Shown: one piece after another, positions 22,236 to 35,290 of the stretch
Position numbering within the stretch: the first letter of the stretch is position 1
Layout: the number at the start of each line of letters is the position of its first letter
From: Begonia masoniana
Taxonomy: Eukaryota > Streptophyta > Magnoliopsida > Cucurbitales > Begoniaceae
Length of the DNA: 64,000 nucleotides
Direction of reading: 5' to 3'
Assembly (NCBI GenBank): GCA_022432975.1
Contig: CM039508.1
Span: 42,658,646-42,722,645, forward strand
Notes under the pieces: model-generated
Database searches by the model: none
Seen by the model: only the letters and a program-made list of their open reading frames with translations
Told to the model about the DNA's origin: nothing
Program-made: the position numbers and the translations under genes

Positions 22236-23139
22236 CAATGCTGACGGCTGTAAGTAATTGCCCTGCACATAAGCCATTCAGATGACAATCGTCTAAACAT
22301 ATGATAAATCTACCAAATTGGGGCAAAGCTCTCTTGGATGCAGCTAGACACATGCACATTCTTTTGAAAATGGGATTTGACGTAGAATCATTCGTTTCTA
22401 GGTGGACGACCAATGTGCTATTTGGATTTGATCTACGAATTTCTTCTCTGTACGACCACAATAGTTGGTACTACTCGTTCCCATGCCATTCGTTGAGTTT
22501 TCGAGCTTCATTCATTGTTCTTCTTGCAAGACTTGATGTAATGTTCATATTAAAGTCTTTTCTGACTGTCTCAATATTGAAAAGAATTTCCTATGCATAA
22601 TGGCTTTTAAACATGTCCAAGTACTGAGTTGTCGCCAATTTGGGCGAAACATGTTAGCTTTCCATCTTTCGTGCACAAATGTGCACATTGTTCAAACTCT
22701 TCATTTAGAATGTTACTTCGGATTGCATCTTTGATGTGTGCTTTCGCCAGTTGCATCCTGCATCACACATCACTTTCAGTCGATGAGATTCACTTTTAAT
22801 GAATTTGACGACATATTCATTCTTCAAGGAGTACTCCTATATTTCTTCTCTAACGGCTTTTAAGGAACTATATTTCTTTCTCCAAAAAAGACCGAGTGAA
22901 CACGATTCTTGTACCTATACACTTTCACACTCGTCGTCATCTGAAGAACATAAAGAATGAAGCTCATCGTCTAGAGTTACCGAGGTCGAACACATCTCTA
23001 TTTTTGTGTTTACTTTCGGATCAACACCTTCATCATCAAATGCACGAAGTTCACCATATATAGGTCCAGAGTATGAATCCTCATCTATATTGAGATTTAA
23101 ATCTTCGTGATCACCTATTAACGACCTTGAATCCATCAA
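22236..23139 (-). pseudogene. MULE (Mutator-like) transposase fragment
   Basis: On the minus strand, 23139 to 22915 gives an acidic N-terminal segment. Frameshifted sequence to about 22470 gives the MuDR N-terminal zinc-binding-like part (a 'CDAGCNWR' block and a 'HVSPKLATTQYL' block). 22461 to 22231 gives the start of the MULE transposase domain, with conserved LDDCHLNG (the first catalytic Asp region) and QLLTAVSIDG. The gene is cut there by copia-1; the next codons (NND) lie in the left flank of copia-1 (3782-3774), after which homology stops. Several frameshifts; dead. Confidence 0.75.
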
Positions 23140-23524
23140 CCCAAATCAAATAACGTTGGGCTTATCTTAGGGTTTGCAAAATCAGAGGCAAATCATTTGG
23201 GAAGATGTACAATGCGATTCTGAGGAGAGGATGGCTGTAGATTTGGTCCAAATCATTGGCGAGTGGGAAGAAATAAACTCTCGTTTTTATTCATAGTCTC
23301 GAGAGCGAGAGCCCATTCACTCAGTATATATTTAGTAATATTATGTTTAATTTTTTATTTTATTATGTCAATATATTTGCTGATGTATCAAACAATGATC
23401 GATGCAATTAATCTAATAAATTAAATTTATAATTTATTATATTAATTGTAACAATCATTATTTGTCACGTCAACAAATATATTAAAAAAGTAGACTAAAA
23501 GAATAAACGTAATATTATTTTTTT
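23140..23524. other. AT-rich spacer, no gene seen
   Basis: It holds the presumed 5' end of the MULE transposase transcript and low-complexity A/T sequence with short inverted 'ttaataaattaaatttataatttattatattaa' strings near 23410-23445. No coding evidence. Confidence 0.6.
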
Positions 23525-23690
23525 GGGAAAAATTCAATTTAGCCCCCAACGTATGGGGTTAGTGGTCATTTGGTCACTAACGTTTATTTTTGACCCAATC
23601 AGACTCTATCGTATCCATCGTTTGCAATTCAAACCCTCTCGTTAAATTTGACACGTACTTTATACGTGCGCTACTAAAATTTTAAAAGAC
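23525..23690 (+). repeat. MULE terminal-repeat-like sequence upstream of SR45
   Basis: It begins GGGAAAAATTCAATTTAG and continues with the 'cccaacgtatggggttagtggtcatttgg...' block found at the ends of the Pack-MULE-like elements at 34953 and 47941. Only a left-type end is present; I see no matching right end before the SR45 start codon, so it is a solo or truncated terminus lying about 180-350 bp upstream of that ATG. Confidence 0.6.
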
Positions 23691-23872
23691 CCTCGTTCAA
23701 CTATGATCTTAGAAATGGGAGGTGCATAGCACGTCACCAGGAAGTGACTTGGTCTCATTTATTTTTAATTGGGTTAAATGCTTTTCTCTCTCTATCGGGT
23801 CGGTCATATCAATAGCTTCGCGAAGGAGAAGCCGAGAAGGGTTTATCTAGGGTTCACCTTCCCCGCTTAGTT

Positions 23873-26800
23873 ATGGCGAAACCGAGCCGAGGTCGTCGTT
23901 CTCCGCCCTCGAGGTCTGTCTCTGGATCCTCCTCTCGTTCGCGTTCTTTTTCTGGCTCTGGCTCCCACTCCAGTTCTTCTCGTTCCCGTTCCATTTCCAA
24001 ATCGCGCTCAAAGTCTCGCTCGATTTCTTCATCTTCCTCTACATCACGGAGTGCCGGGTCTCGTAGCCGAAGCCGAAGCCCTCCAGCTCAGAAAAAAATG
24101 TAAGTTTATTCTGATAGTCGCGGGAATGTGAACAATTTAGGATTTTTTGGAAAAGTTCAGTTTCTGTTTTTTGTAGGGGGTATTTTATCTTGTTTAAAAG
24201 AATTCCTGTCAAAAAGTAGCCGAGTATTGTGATTCTTTTGGGTTATATTTCCTTTTAATGCTTATCTGTGATTGTAGGATATAATTTAGAACTTGTTTCA
24301 TCTTTTATTGATGCGATGTATGAGGGCTTTATCATCATTCTACTGATAACGATGGGATTTTAGTACATGCAATGAGTTTTAATTTTGACAAAAATTTTTG
24401 TCAATAGAAGGTATTTGAAATGCAATGTAATGCTGTTGCGATTACTTCTTAGGCGGTGAATGATATCACCTGATAAACTTGGTTCCTATCATTTTATATT
24501 TGATCAGCTCTGCGGAAGTAGCAAGGCGAGGACGTTCTTCACCACAACCTGCTAAGCGAACTTCTCCTCCCCCTAGGTGATTGTATTTCTGAACTTTTTT
24601 TTTGTCATTCTTTCGCAATATGGAAAATGTTCATTGATCACTCTGCAACTTTTTCCATTGAATCGTTGTCATAACTATGAACGAATTGATGTTTTCTTTT
24701 TATGACTAATATTATACAGGTGCGTAGATTTTGAAACTGATGAAAAAATAGTAGTGTCTGGAATAGGTTTACTTATCATGTGATTCATGGACAAGTTTAG
24801 CCATAACTATATATGATTTGGTTTTATCTTTTTATCACTCAGATTCTAGGAAGCAAAATCATGTTAAAACTGACAAACTATGTATGTCAGATGCATATCC
24901 ATGGTCATACGCGTGTCTGACGTGCCAGCTGGCATGTCTTGTCTGAGCACTCCTTTTATACGAATCAGATTTTGACCTTCCAAGAATTTTTCTTTTCTGT
25001 TTCTTGGTCAGCTTCTTCCTCTTCAATGCGTTTTCTCTATATGGGGCAATTTTTCTTCATGCATTTATTCTCCTTGGGATGTGGGATGTGGGTACCTTCT
25101 TTGGGTCTGTGACGGACACTCTTATGTTTGATCTCCCTTTCTGCATCATTGTCATCTTCTTGCTCTTAGGCTTGGGTTTCTCTTGTCAATTTGATGTGTT
25201 TTAGCCGTCTCTTTGGAACTCTTCTCTCTTTTTTTTTTTTTTTCTTTTTTCTGTCTTTCATGGGTTTATTTTCTCCTAAAGTTCTGTCAAGGCCTCCACT
25301 TTTCATATTCTATTTTTTTAATTTTTCAATTTAAGTCTTATTCAATTAATTATATTGTTGTTTTACCATATTTATATTACCAACCACATGAAAAATTGGA
25401 ATTATACAAAAAAATATAATTATATGATAATCTTAAAAATAATTTGATTGCATATCATGCGTGCAAACTTATAAGCTGAAATTAGTTCTTAAAACTTAGA
25501 TTCTTGATTCTTCTTGTGGCTATAAACTTCCTGGAATTATATTCACCTAAGGACAATAACAAATAAGAAATGAAAAACTAGTTGAACATATCACCTGCTC
25601 TCTACTATATCTTTTTTTTTATCAGATTTCTTTTGTTTTTTGTTGACATTGTAAATTAAACACGTGGTGCTATTATATTACTTGAAATATGTTCTGTTAT
25701 TTTTAGGTGAATTTAATTTTATGTTTTTTTTGCTTGATAATTTGGTACGATCATTGGTTTCATTTTTCGCCCTTGAGCTGTACCTTTCCAGCATAATCAA
25801 TTGAATTGTACCTGTAGAAATTAACCTACACTTTTTTTTTTTATTTCAATACTTTTTTGTTATTTTTTATTCACTAAACATTTTTAAGTCTTGAAAAGAT
25901 ATTAAAATTTGTGATAAATGTTTATCGGTTTTTGTTGATACCTGTGGAATATAGATAGAGGATCTAGTTTTCTATCTCTATGCTTCAAACCGAAACAATC
26001 TTGAATGTATTCATTATTAGGAATCTATGGCCAATAATTTCGCATCTTGACCAAAAGATTTTTTTTTTTTATGAATTTGTACTTTTCTGTTCAGAAGTTC
26101 ATGTCATAATCCTTCCATGTTTGTGATTTCCTCTGTTTTCGATATCTATTAATAAGTTGCTTGTATTTCAATATCTGTAACTGATTGCAGGAAACCTTCT
26201 CCAGTACAAGAGTCACTTGTCCTTCACATTGACGCTCTCAGCCGAAATGTCAACGAGGGGCACCTGACAGAAATATTCAGTATGCTTCTCTTAATTATGT
26301 ATTCAATTTCGTAATGTTACTGTTAATTTTTTTTAAAGTTATATTCTTGCCTGCATACGAAAAATATTATTTTCACATGTGCAAGGTTTTGTTTTCTTCA
26401 AAAAGGTTTTGTTTGGATAAATTGCTTGAAAAGTTTTCTGTTAAATTATCATAGTACTTTTGTTACTTGGTAAGATATAGAATAAATAAGATATCTACTG
26501 GTGCATTAACAATTTTTATAGAAGTCGTAGAAGGTGGAGAGAACACTTTGGAGATGCCTTTAAGTGAGCATAGCTTTTGAAGTAACACTTTTGAGATAAG
26601 TGGTTACTTGGGTAATCTGGTTACTTGGGTACTTATAAATTTCTAAATATGTTAATAAGTTGTTCTTCAAATTAATGTACATGAGCGATTTATAAGGGAA
26701 AATTTCTGATACCAAAATAACCTAGAACTTTCCCCATTAAGTGTTGTAGTTTAAACAAAATAGGAAAGTTGGAATTTAATGGACGGCACTTAACAGTTGA

Positions 26801-29800
26801 AGCATAAAGTTAGTCACGTCTATTCTTCTGAAGAAACTGCTTTTACTTATATATTCCAAAATATGTGACTTTTTTTCTTAAGAAACTTTATTGCTGATTA
26901 AATTATAAAGTCGATTTGGTGTTTTAGTGCTCTTATTGTTCTATCTTCTTGAACTCTAGGCAACTATGGTGAAGTTGTTAACGTTGAGCTTGCAATTGAT
27001 CGTACTGTGAGTTCTTTTCTCATATTATTTTTGAATTTAACTTATGTATGTTTATTGTAATTAATGTTCACCATTTGTTTTTTCTTTTAGGTTAATCTTC
27101 CCAAAGGCTATGGATATGTCGAGTTCAAATCAAGAGTCCATGCAGAAAAGGCTCAACTATGCATGGATGGTGTAGGTTTTATTATTATTTACATATAGAA
27201 TTTAGTTGCTAAAATAAGTAGTTTATAATTTGGATTAATGGTATAAGTTCTTTGCAGGCACAAATTGATGGGAATGTTGTTCGTGCAAGGTTCACTTTAC
27301 CTCCAAGACAAAAGGTTTCAACCCCTGCAGGAGTTGCAGCAGCAGTTCCAAAGCGGGATGGTCCTAAACCTGAAAATCTCAGTGCGGAGGTTGAGAAGGA
27401 TGGACCAAAGCGACAAAGAGACTGTATATTCCTTACTATTGCTATGTTGCATGTCCCACTAGTATATTTCTATTTATAAGTATTTGTTTTGCATGTAACG
27501 ATATCATGTTTTCTATTATATAACATTTTACTAAATACACATGATATCAGCTCCGCCCCGTCGTAAACCTGCCTCTCCTAGAAGACAATCCCCAATACAT
27601 CGAAGAGGTGGATCTCCAAGGCGGCCATTAGATTCTCCTCGTCGACGTGCTGATTCGCCTCCTCGCCGCCGAGTGGAATCTCCTTATCGTCGTAATTCTC
27701 CTCCTCGAAGGAGGCCAATATCACCTTTGAAGGGACGTTCTCCATCACCTTTGCCGAGACGTAGATCACCTGCAAGGTTTGTTCTTTGTTAATTGTTGCA
27801 TTTGCATTAATTTGATTTAAGTAGTTCTCATCACAATTTGGACTAATATTTCTTTAATATGACTTCTCCTAGAAGAGTGCGTGGCAGCCCTGTTAGAAGA
27901 CGCTCTCCACTTCCTTTAAGACGCCGGTATTTATCTCTTTTTTAATATTAAAACGCTTATGGCTATGCACTCCTTGGAATATGCTCCTTATTGCATCTTC
28001 AAATATTGGCATCCCAAGTTTTCCGTTTATGCATAGAGAGAATATCTGTTTCTGTTCATTTTGGGTGTGCATGTTAATACAATTAAAATACATATGAATA
28101 CTAATTATTTGTTACCTTGAAATTTTGATGTTTGGATACATGAGTGAAATATATCTCTCCCTTATTGAAGTCGTTATCCTTGATTTAGATATGGACCAAG
28201 ATTACTGAAAAAGAACAAAAGATGAACTATGTGCCAGCTAGCATGGAAACAGAAACAATGAAAATATGTGAAAAAGAGGATTGTGCATGTAATTCTAGTT
28301 TATTATTTATTAGACGTCCTGAATATGATTTTTTGCCCTACTCCTTGATCTGAAGATGTGTCAGGGTAGCATGCTTTTTTTCTAGAGTTAGATCCTATCT
28401 TGTTATTCATTATAATAATCATTTTCTCACTGCTATAAGTGTTGTTTTCACAGTTCACCTCCTAGACGTGCTCGTAGTCCTCCTAGAAGGTCTCCAATTG
28501 CTCGTAGACGTAGTCGTTCTCCTATTCGAAGGCCTCTCCTCTCACGATCACGGTCTGTCTCACCCCGAAGGTAATAACAATTGTTCAACAAAATAGGTTT
28601 AGATAATTTAGGATAGACATTTCATACTGTGAACATACTTACTGGTTTTGTTCAAATTCAAGTATTGATTTTGATGGACGTTCCTATAAAGGAAGTATAA
28701 TCTTGGTGTGTTTATCTTTTATTTTCTAAGACAAAATGTTATTATAATTAGCTAAGGATGTTTTTTTTTTTCACTAAAAAGGAAAATTTAAGTAAAGCTG
28801 ATACTAGAAATCTTCATTTATAATCCAGTATGTGTTGATTCATCTATTTTCCATTTCACAAAAAAAAGAAACTCATAAAACCTCACAAATGACTCATTGG
28901 CAGAACATTTATTGCTGGTATCATCTGACAAATGCACAACATTAGAGCAATGTAAATGCTTGTCCTAGCTTTGGTTTGCTTTCATTTACTGCTTTCTTTT
29001 GGGTTATATAGTTTCTTGAGTGCACTTTGAGTTTTAGCCGGGTGTGAAGGATATTATTTTTTTCATTTTTAGAAAGAAAGTGAATCTTTAATTTGATTAT
29101 CGTCTTCATAAAAAATGATTGTGGTTAGAAATATTGGCTTGTAGATCATAACTTAACGAATCATATATTTGATGATAATGTTCCGTCTTTTAAGCTTTTC
29201 ATTTTATGTAATGTATCTATGATTTTGTCCTCGGCAGAGGTCGTGGCCCAGCTGCACGACGTGGGAGGTCATTATCCTCCTCAAAATCTCCTAGTCTACG
29301 CAAGGTTTGTGACTTATTACTGCAATTATCAGAAAAGATTTCTTTCATTATTCTGACAAATTTTATGGTTATTGCAGCTGCCAAGGAAGGTATCTCGAAG
29401 TCCAAGAAGGTAACAGTTTTGTATGTTAAAGTTTATGATATTTGGGTTATGGTTTGTTAATTCATTTCCAATTTTTTTCTCTCATTACATTTTTTGAGAA
29501 CTACAATTCATATTTTACGTGTAAAGTCGATGGATATACTAGTGATTTATTGTTAATTGTTAGGCGTGTAGTTGGTTGTTTCTATTTGAATTTTCAATTT
29601 GACAATTCCAACTGCTTTTCTATGAATATCACTTTTAAGTCTATCATGAAAGCTGTTTTTTTTTCTTGCATTGAACTTGTGATTTAGTTTTATATGTACG
29701 AATGAATGGTGAGTTTTGGTTCTGTAAATTTCAGATCTGGCTATGTGGCTAGATTATTCTAATGGCAGAATTTTGTTGTTTGCACCATTTTCCTGATATA

Positions 29801-30162
29801 TATACTTTTAGAATTGAAATCCAAGATAAACTTTAAACTTCGTGTTTCCAAAGGGTATGATTTATAAATCTGACTTTCAACTTACTTTTAGCTGTATGAT
29901 TATGGTGAAAAAAGTTATCTACTCGGATCATGCATGAACCTCTCCAAATGAGTACATCTGCTCCACTAAATTTAATCCAGAAACTACTGTCTATCCAAGC
30001 CACTAATGCTCTGATAGGAAAATCAACATTGACTATTTGGTTTTAATCTCATGCCTTTTCCCTTTTTCCCTCTTATGTAAAAGGTGATTTTTGTGCAGGC
30101 CGATGAGAGGAGGAAGCAGTAGTAGGAGCAGCAGTAGCAGTTCCCCGCCTCGTAAGCCATAG
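23873..30162 (+). CDS. SR45: Serine/arginine-rich splicing regulator SR45 (RNPS1-like)
   Basis: Nuclear RNA-binding splicing regulator, related to animal RNPS1 and linked to the exon junction complex. Twelve coding exons with GT-AG introns: 23873-24099, 24508-24576, 26191-26279, 26960-27006, 27091-27171, 27258-27423, 27551-27776, 27873-27926, 28454-28570, 29238-29304, 29378-29409, 30099-30162. They total 1239 nt, 412 residues; Arabidopsis SR45 is 414. Domains in order: N-terminal RS region (1-98), one RRM (about 103-182, with LVLHIDALSRNV as RNP2 and GYGYVEF as RNP1), and a long C-terminal RS/proline-rich region of SPRR repeats (215-412). The start MAKPSRGRRSP matches the family. Frame holds across every junction. 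The stop codon TAG is followed at once by GTAATA, a possible donor for a 3'-UTR intron. Exon 7-8 boundaries in the RS region could vary by alternative splicing. Confidence 0.93.
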
Positions 30163-31778
30163 GTAATATCTCTCTCCCCCGCTTCTCTCTCTCTCTCTCT
30201 CTAGATTGATGTAATATGAAGCTTTGATGAGGAAAAACAAAATCTAGGTTTCCAAGTTGCAGTTCAGTATTATGGATTTAGTTGTTCTTTCTGTCACTTT
30301 TTCATGGGTACTACACCTTGTCTGGACTTGATTCTCTTTATAAAACATTGTTGTGTAATTACTGGGTTTAATTCTCAGTTTGTGATTTTATTTTTCTGTT
30401 CTTTTCTTTGTTTGGTTGGATAGAATGGTGTAGGGTTAGTCTCTTATTTTCCGTCTCATTTGTTACTATATATGATGCGTGAATATGTCATTGGTCTAAA
30501 TTTAAAAAAGAAATGAGTGTTGAAAAATTTGACCAATGGATCAAGTGTCTCGTCATACTAACTTAACTTAAATCAGGCAATCGTAGATTTATTCTTTTTA
30601 TGTGATTATTGAAGCATGATTGATGTTAGTTACTTGGAATGTAAACTCATACTTTACAAGTATATGAATATTAGATTTGTGCAAATTATATGCTATCCTA
30701 CTCTTTTGAATAATGTTTGGTTTGTTTTCTAGTTATACACTTTAATTTTATTTTTTAGTATGATATTTACGTGTCATTTGTTAATTGGTACAAGAAATAA
30801 GATTACATTATTGTATTAATTAATGTGTCTTATTGTATTAATTAATGGGCCATGTAATGAATTAAGATTAGAGTGTATAATTATTAGTAAATTCTGACAT
30901 TATGTGTACCGAGTGATATTAGATTTATTATTTGTGATATATTTTAATCTTACTTTATGAAATGATGATTGTTTGTGTAATATTAGATTTATTATTTGTC
31001 ATATATTTTAATCTTACTTTATGAAATGAAATGATGATTGTTTGTTATTTATTAATCATTTTAATTAATAAGCATAACGACAAACCATTAATATTAGATT
31101 GTCAAGAGATGAGATTTGCTGCTAAGATTAAAGGGTACGCTTTGTAATTTGCTTTCTCATTTCATGTACATATTGATTGGCATCCAATACAGAATATTAG
31201 TACAATTATGTTCTTTTCTCTTAAAAGTTATATACCATTTTTAACAGAGTAACACCAGATTTAGCTTTAATCTAACATTATATACTATTAAAATGGCTTG
31301 TGTTGCTAAATCTGCCATTATCTTATTAAAAAAGGCCACCAATGAAGTGTGTATAGGCTATACACATTGAAAAATCCTTGAAATACCGAACAGATCTTGA
31401 AAAGCTCAGGTCGGTTCAGACCCGCGACGGACTCCTATGAAAAGCTAGGTTGGAATGGGGTAATTGCTGTTATTGTGCATAAGATTAGGATAAAGTGATG
31501 ATTAATGAAAGGTCAACCAAGTCTTCCAACGTACCCAAATTTTCCGCCTCAGAAGACTCTTGTCTACCCACTTTTTATATTGCTTGCCACGCACAATAGT
31601 CAAATATTCATCGTTCGAAACACGTCAGAATGATCGTTTCCAATAGTTATCTGCCCCGTAAGCAGAAGAAGTTAACTTATTCAACGCGCGGACTCTATAT
31701 TATCTCTCTCCCTCCCACTATTATTTACCACCTCCCATTTTTCGACGGAACCGAGATTCCTCAACTCTGAACGCAGCC
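30163..31778. other. SR45 3' UTR and HPPD upstream region
   Basis: No gene. It contains a short CT run (about 30185-30202), a tandem duplication (see 30913-31045) and AT-rich DNA. A TATA-like 'ctatattatc' near 31695, about 80 bp before the HPPD ATG, is a plausible core promoter for HPPD. Confidence 0.6.
30913..31045. repeat. Two-copy tandem repeat, about 64-69 bp
   Basis: Two near-identical units (gtgatattagatttattatt... and gtaatattagatttattatt...), each ending 'gatgattgtttgt'. The second carries an extra 'gaaat'. Non-coding. Confidence 0.85.
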
Positions 31779-34042
31779 ATGGGAAAGGAAAACGAGAGCT
31801 TCGAGTTGAAAGGACTCTCCAACTTCGCTCGCGTTAATCCGAGATCTGATCTCTTTAAGGTGAAGAAATTCCACCACGTCGAGTTCTGGTGCTCCGACGC
31901 TACCAACGCTGCCCGCCGATTTTCATGGGGTTTGGGCATGCCGATTGTTGCCAAATCGACCTAACCACTGGAAATGTAACGCACGCGTCTTATCTCATCC
32001 GCTCCGGTGACCTTTCCTTTCTTTTCACGGCTCCGTATTCTCCTAACATTGCCGTTAACGAGAATCTTAGCCCGACCGCTACTGCTTCTATTCCGACCTT
32101 CGATTGCTCCGCATGCCGCGCGTTTTCTAATACTCATGGCCTTGGCGTTCGCGCCCTTGCTATCGAGGTTGAGGATGCCGTCGCTGCTTATGAAACCAGT
32201 ATAGCTCACGGCGCGAAGTCCTTGTCCCCTCCGATAGTTCTGGATAATCGCGTTACTATCGCGGAAGTCCATCTTTACGGGGACGTTGTTTTGCGCTACG
32301 TGAGTTACACAAGCCCTAATCAGATTTCTGAGGAGCTTGATCAGACTAGTCCAGACTTTTGGTTTCTTCCTCGATTCGAGTCTATGGACCCAGTTTCATC
32401 GTATCCGTTAGATTTTGGAATCAGACGGCTTGATCACGCCGTTGGAAACGTGCCGGAACTGGGCCCGGCAGTATCGTACTTGAAAAAATTCACAGGATTC
32501 CACGAATTTGCAGAGTTCACGGCAGCGGACGTGGGGACTAGCGAGAGTGGATTGAACTCTGTGGTCCTGGCTAACAACGACGAGATGGTTTTGCTCCCAT
32601 TGAACGAACCTGTGCATGGAATGAAGAGGAAGAGTCAAATACAGACGTATTTGGAGCACAACGAAGGGTCAGGAGTGCAGCACTTGGCTCTAGTTAGCGA
32701 AGACATTTTCAGGACGTTGAGAGAGATGAGGCAGAGAAGCGGTGTTGGAGGTTTTGAGTTCATGCCAGTCCCCGCCTCCGACGTACTACCAGAATATGAA
32801 GAATCGGGTCGGCGATGTGTTAACTGACGATCAGATTAAGGAGTGTGAAGAGTTGGGGATTTTGGTGGACAGAGACGATCAGGGGACTCTTCTTCAGATT
32901 TTCACTAAGCCTGTGGGAGATAGGTTCGTATGATTTTCAGTATTCAAATATAGACGTGGGTGCGTGTGTACATATTAGTCTATACCCTTTTCCGTTTAAA
33001 GAATCTGACTTGAAAATTTATTTATGTTCAATTTTCTTACCAATTGAACTCCATTTATTATCCCTGCAATTCAAACGAAGACGTGCTTCATTTGCAATAT
33101 CCTAAAATAGTTTCTCATCTTTATTCTCTTCAACTCTGTTGACTTGATTATGATTTATTTTGTCCGATTTCCCTGGACATGATATGAATAAAGTATATGG
33201 TCAGACTCGAACTGAATCATGGCAATCTGTGTATTTAGGAGCTGCATAGTTTCTGTGCTTACGCACCGGTGATCGGAAACTTCAGTTTTCCAATGTTAAA
33301 AAGGAAAACCACCTTGGCATTTTATTTTTCCACTGGCCAGATAGGTCTGGGCAAGACTTTTTTTTAGCTACAGAGAATTACACCATGTTTTCTTTGCTTT
33401 TACATCTTTCTGCACACCATGTTTTCTTTGCTTTTACATCTTTCTCCACACCTAGTTTTATAAATGCTTGCCTTTGTTTGTTCGCTTATATCTTATATTG
33501 AATTAATACTGAGTCTGTCTCTCCTACTCTTTCAATACTGGCAATCTCTAGCATTATAGGCGAGCTTATTTAGTGCCTAGACAAAATTAGAAATTGTGAA
33601 TGCTTTAATATTTTATACTACAAAAGCGTGTTGATTATTTTGAGATCTCAAGTTCAAATAAGTTTCTGGTTGATGAGATTTTCATACTGTTTCATTATCA
33701 TAGAATAACTTTGTCCAAAAGAAAAGGTTTTGATACAATACTCTTACGAAGCACACGTATCTGTGATGTAGAGTCAAATCTTCATTGAGATAACTTAAGC
33801 TGGGAATGGAGGATTTTCTGTTCATTTCACTTAGTTGGTTACATTGGCAATATTTGTGCAGGCCAACCATATTCGTAGAGATAATTCAGAGGGTGGGGTG
33901 CATGATGAAGGATGAAGAAGGGAAAGTGTATCAAAAAGGGGGCTGTGGAGGGTTTGGGAAGGGAAACTTTTCGGAGCTCTTCAAGTCCATCGAGGAATAC
34001 GAGAAGTCACTGGCAGCTAAACTAGGACCATCCCTTACCTGA
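31779..34042 (+). CDS. HPPD: 4-hydroxyphenylpyruvate dioxygenase, with two single-base indels
   Basis: Fe(II)-dependent enzyme that converts 4-hydroxyphenylpyruvate to homogentisate in tyrosine catabolism, feeding plastoquinone and tocopherol synthesis; it is the target of HPPD-inhibitor herbicides. Exon 1 is 31779-32923 and exon 2 is 33862-34042, the two-exon layout known for plants; 1326 nt, about 441 residues, the usual length. All three iron ligands are present: His in LDHAVGNV (32435), His in GVQHLAL (32681), Glu in IFVEIIQ (33878). Oddity: one base is missing near 31956 (after IVAKS) and one extra base (G) sits near 32768 (before SPPPTYYQN), so the middle 270 codons read in another frame while ends and length are restored. 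Protein similarity stays strong throughout, so these may be sequence errors. If real, the gene is a recent pseudogene. Confidence 0.9.
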
Positions 34043-34952
34043 GCTTGGTATGTTCTTCCTTCACTATCAACCATCAAACCAGTTTATAGTAAGATATTTC
34101 TGAATATCCAAGCTGTCATTGTGACATTGGCTGAAGAAACCAATGACCAATGAACTTCATACTAGTAATTAATGTTACCTCCATAAAGGTTAACTGTGAC
34201 TATGATAAATTAAAAGCTGTATTAATGGTGCGATCAGGCTGATCAGCTGTCTGTAAGGAATTCTCATAATAAAATACTCTGTTAGAATATTAAGGTACAG
34301 ATTGGTTCAATGGATCTAGCGATGGAATTCTATCTATTCCTTAGAGCAATTTTCTATCGCTCTGGAAACAAAATGGTGAAGATGTGATGTTGGAGAAATG
34401 AACTAACAAGTAACAACCAGGCACACGTTGACCGTAATAGGCATACCTTTGCTATCCCTTTCAATTGATATTTCTCGAGAACCCATTCCATTCACCATGT
34501 CATCTCCATCTCAAGATCCCAGTCCCATAAAGTATAAGCTCTTAAATAAAGATGACGTTTAAGGCCGGCCGAGCTTGAAAAAATATAGCTCACCAAGTAT
34601 AGTGAGTTAAACGAGATTGAATCTAGCAAGCTTGACTAAAAAATTTTAACTCGAGCTGACTCTCGAACCGATGTTAAATGAGTCAGGTTGACCTCATTAA
34701 ATGAGTGTAAGTAGTTTAAACGAACAGAGTCTAACGAACTAAATATACATAATTGTTTACAATTTATATAGATGTAATAAATATTTTTCAAAATTTTAAT
34801 TATTAAATTTAGAATAGTTATTTATCATTATAATTTTAAAATATATTCGTTAGTCGTTTAGTTAACAAGATTATTTTATTAATATATAAAATGACGTGTA
34901 TTTTGAAAAAAAATTATTTGAAAGTTGCATCATTATAATTTTAGAAAATTAT
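34043..34952. other. HPPD 3' flank; degenerate repeat, no gene seen
   Basis: AT-rich. Around 34560-34745 there is a stretch of 'gagcttga/ctcgagct/aacgagattga' phrases of the kind left by old DNA transposon ends in plants, but I cannot assign it. Near 34925 'gttgcatcattataatttt' recurs at about 47641 and 47690, on the far side of the MULE insertion. Confidence 0.5.
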
Positions 34953-35290
34953 GGGAAAAGTTCAATTTAGACCCCAACGTATGTGGTCAGTGGCCATTTG
35001 GTACCTAATGTATTTTTTTGACCAAATCAAACCCTAACGTATAAAACGTTTGCAATTCAAATCCTCCCGTCAATTTTTCAGTTAATTTTTTTCAAAATTT
35101 TTAAACTACCTCTTTCTCTCTGGAACGCCAGATCACCTCTCTTCCTTTTATTTTTTTTTTCACTCTTTTTTCTCTTTTTCCATTTCCTCTCCTTTCTCTT
35201 CTCTGCGTGCTCTCTCCTCCAGGCGATAGACTCCTTCACGCGAAGAACGCCGACGACCAACGAAGCCCTCCTTTCCTCCGGCGAGCATTA

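Noticed and set aside
27578..27775. 65-codon minus-strand ORF
   Set aside because: Shadow of SR45 exon 7, whose RS repeats lack minus-strand stops.
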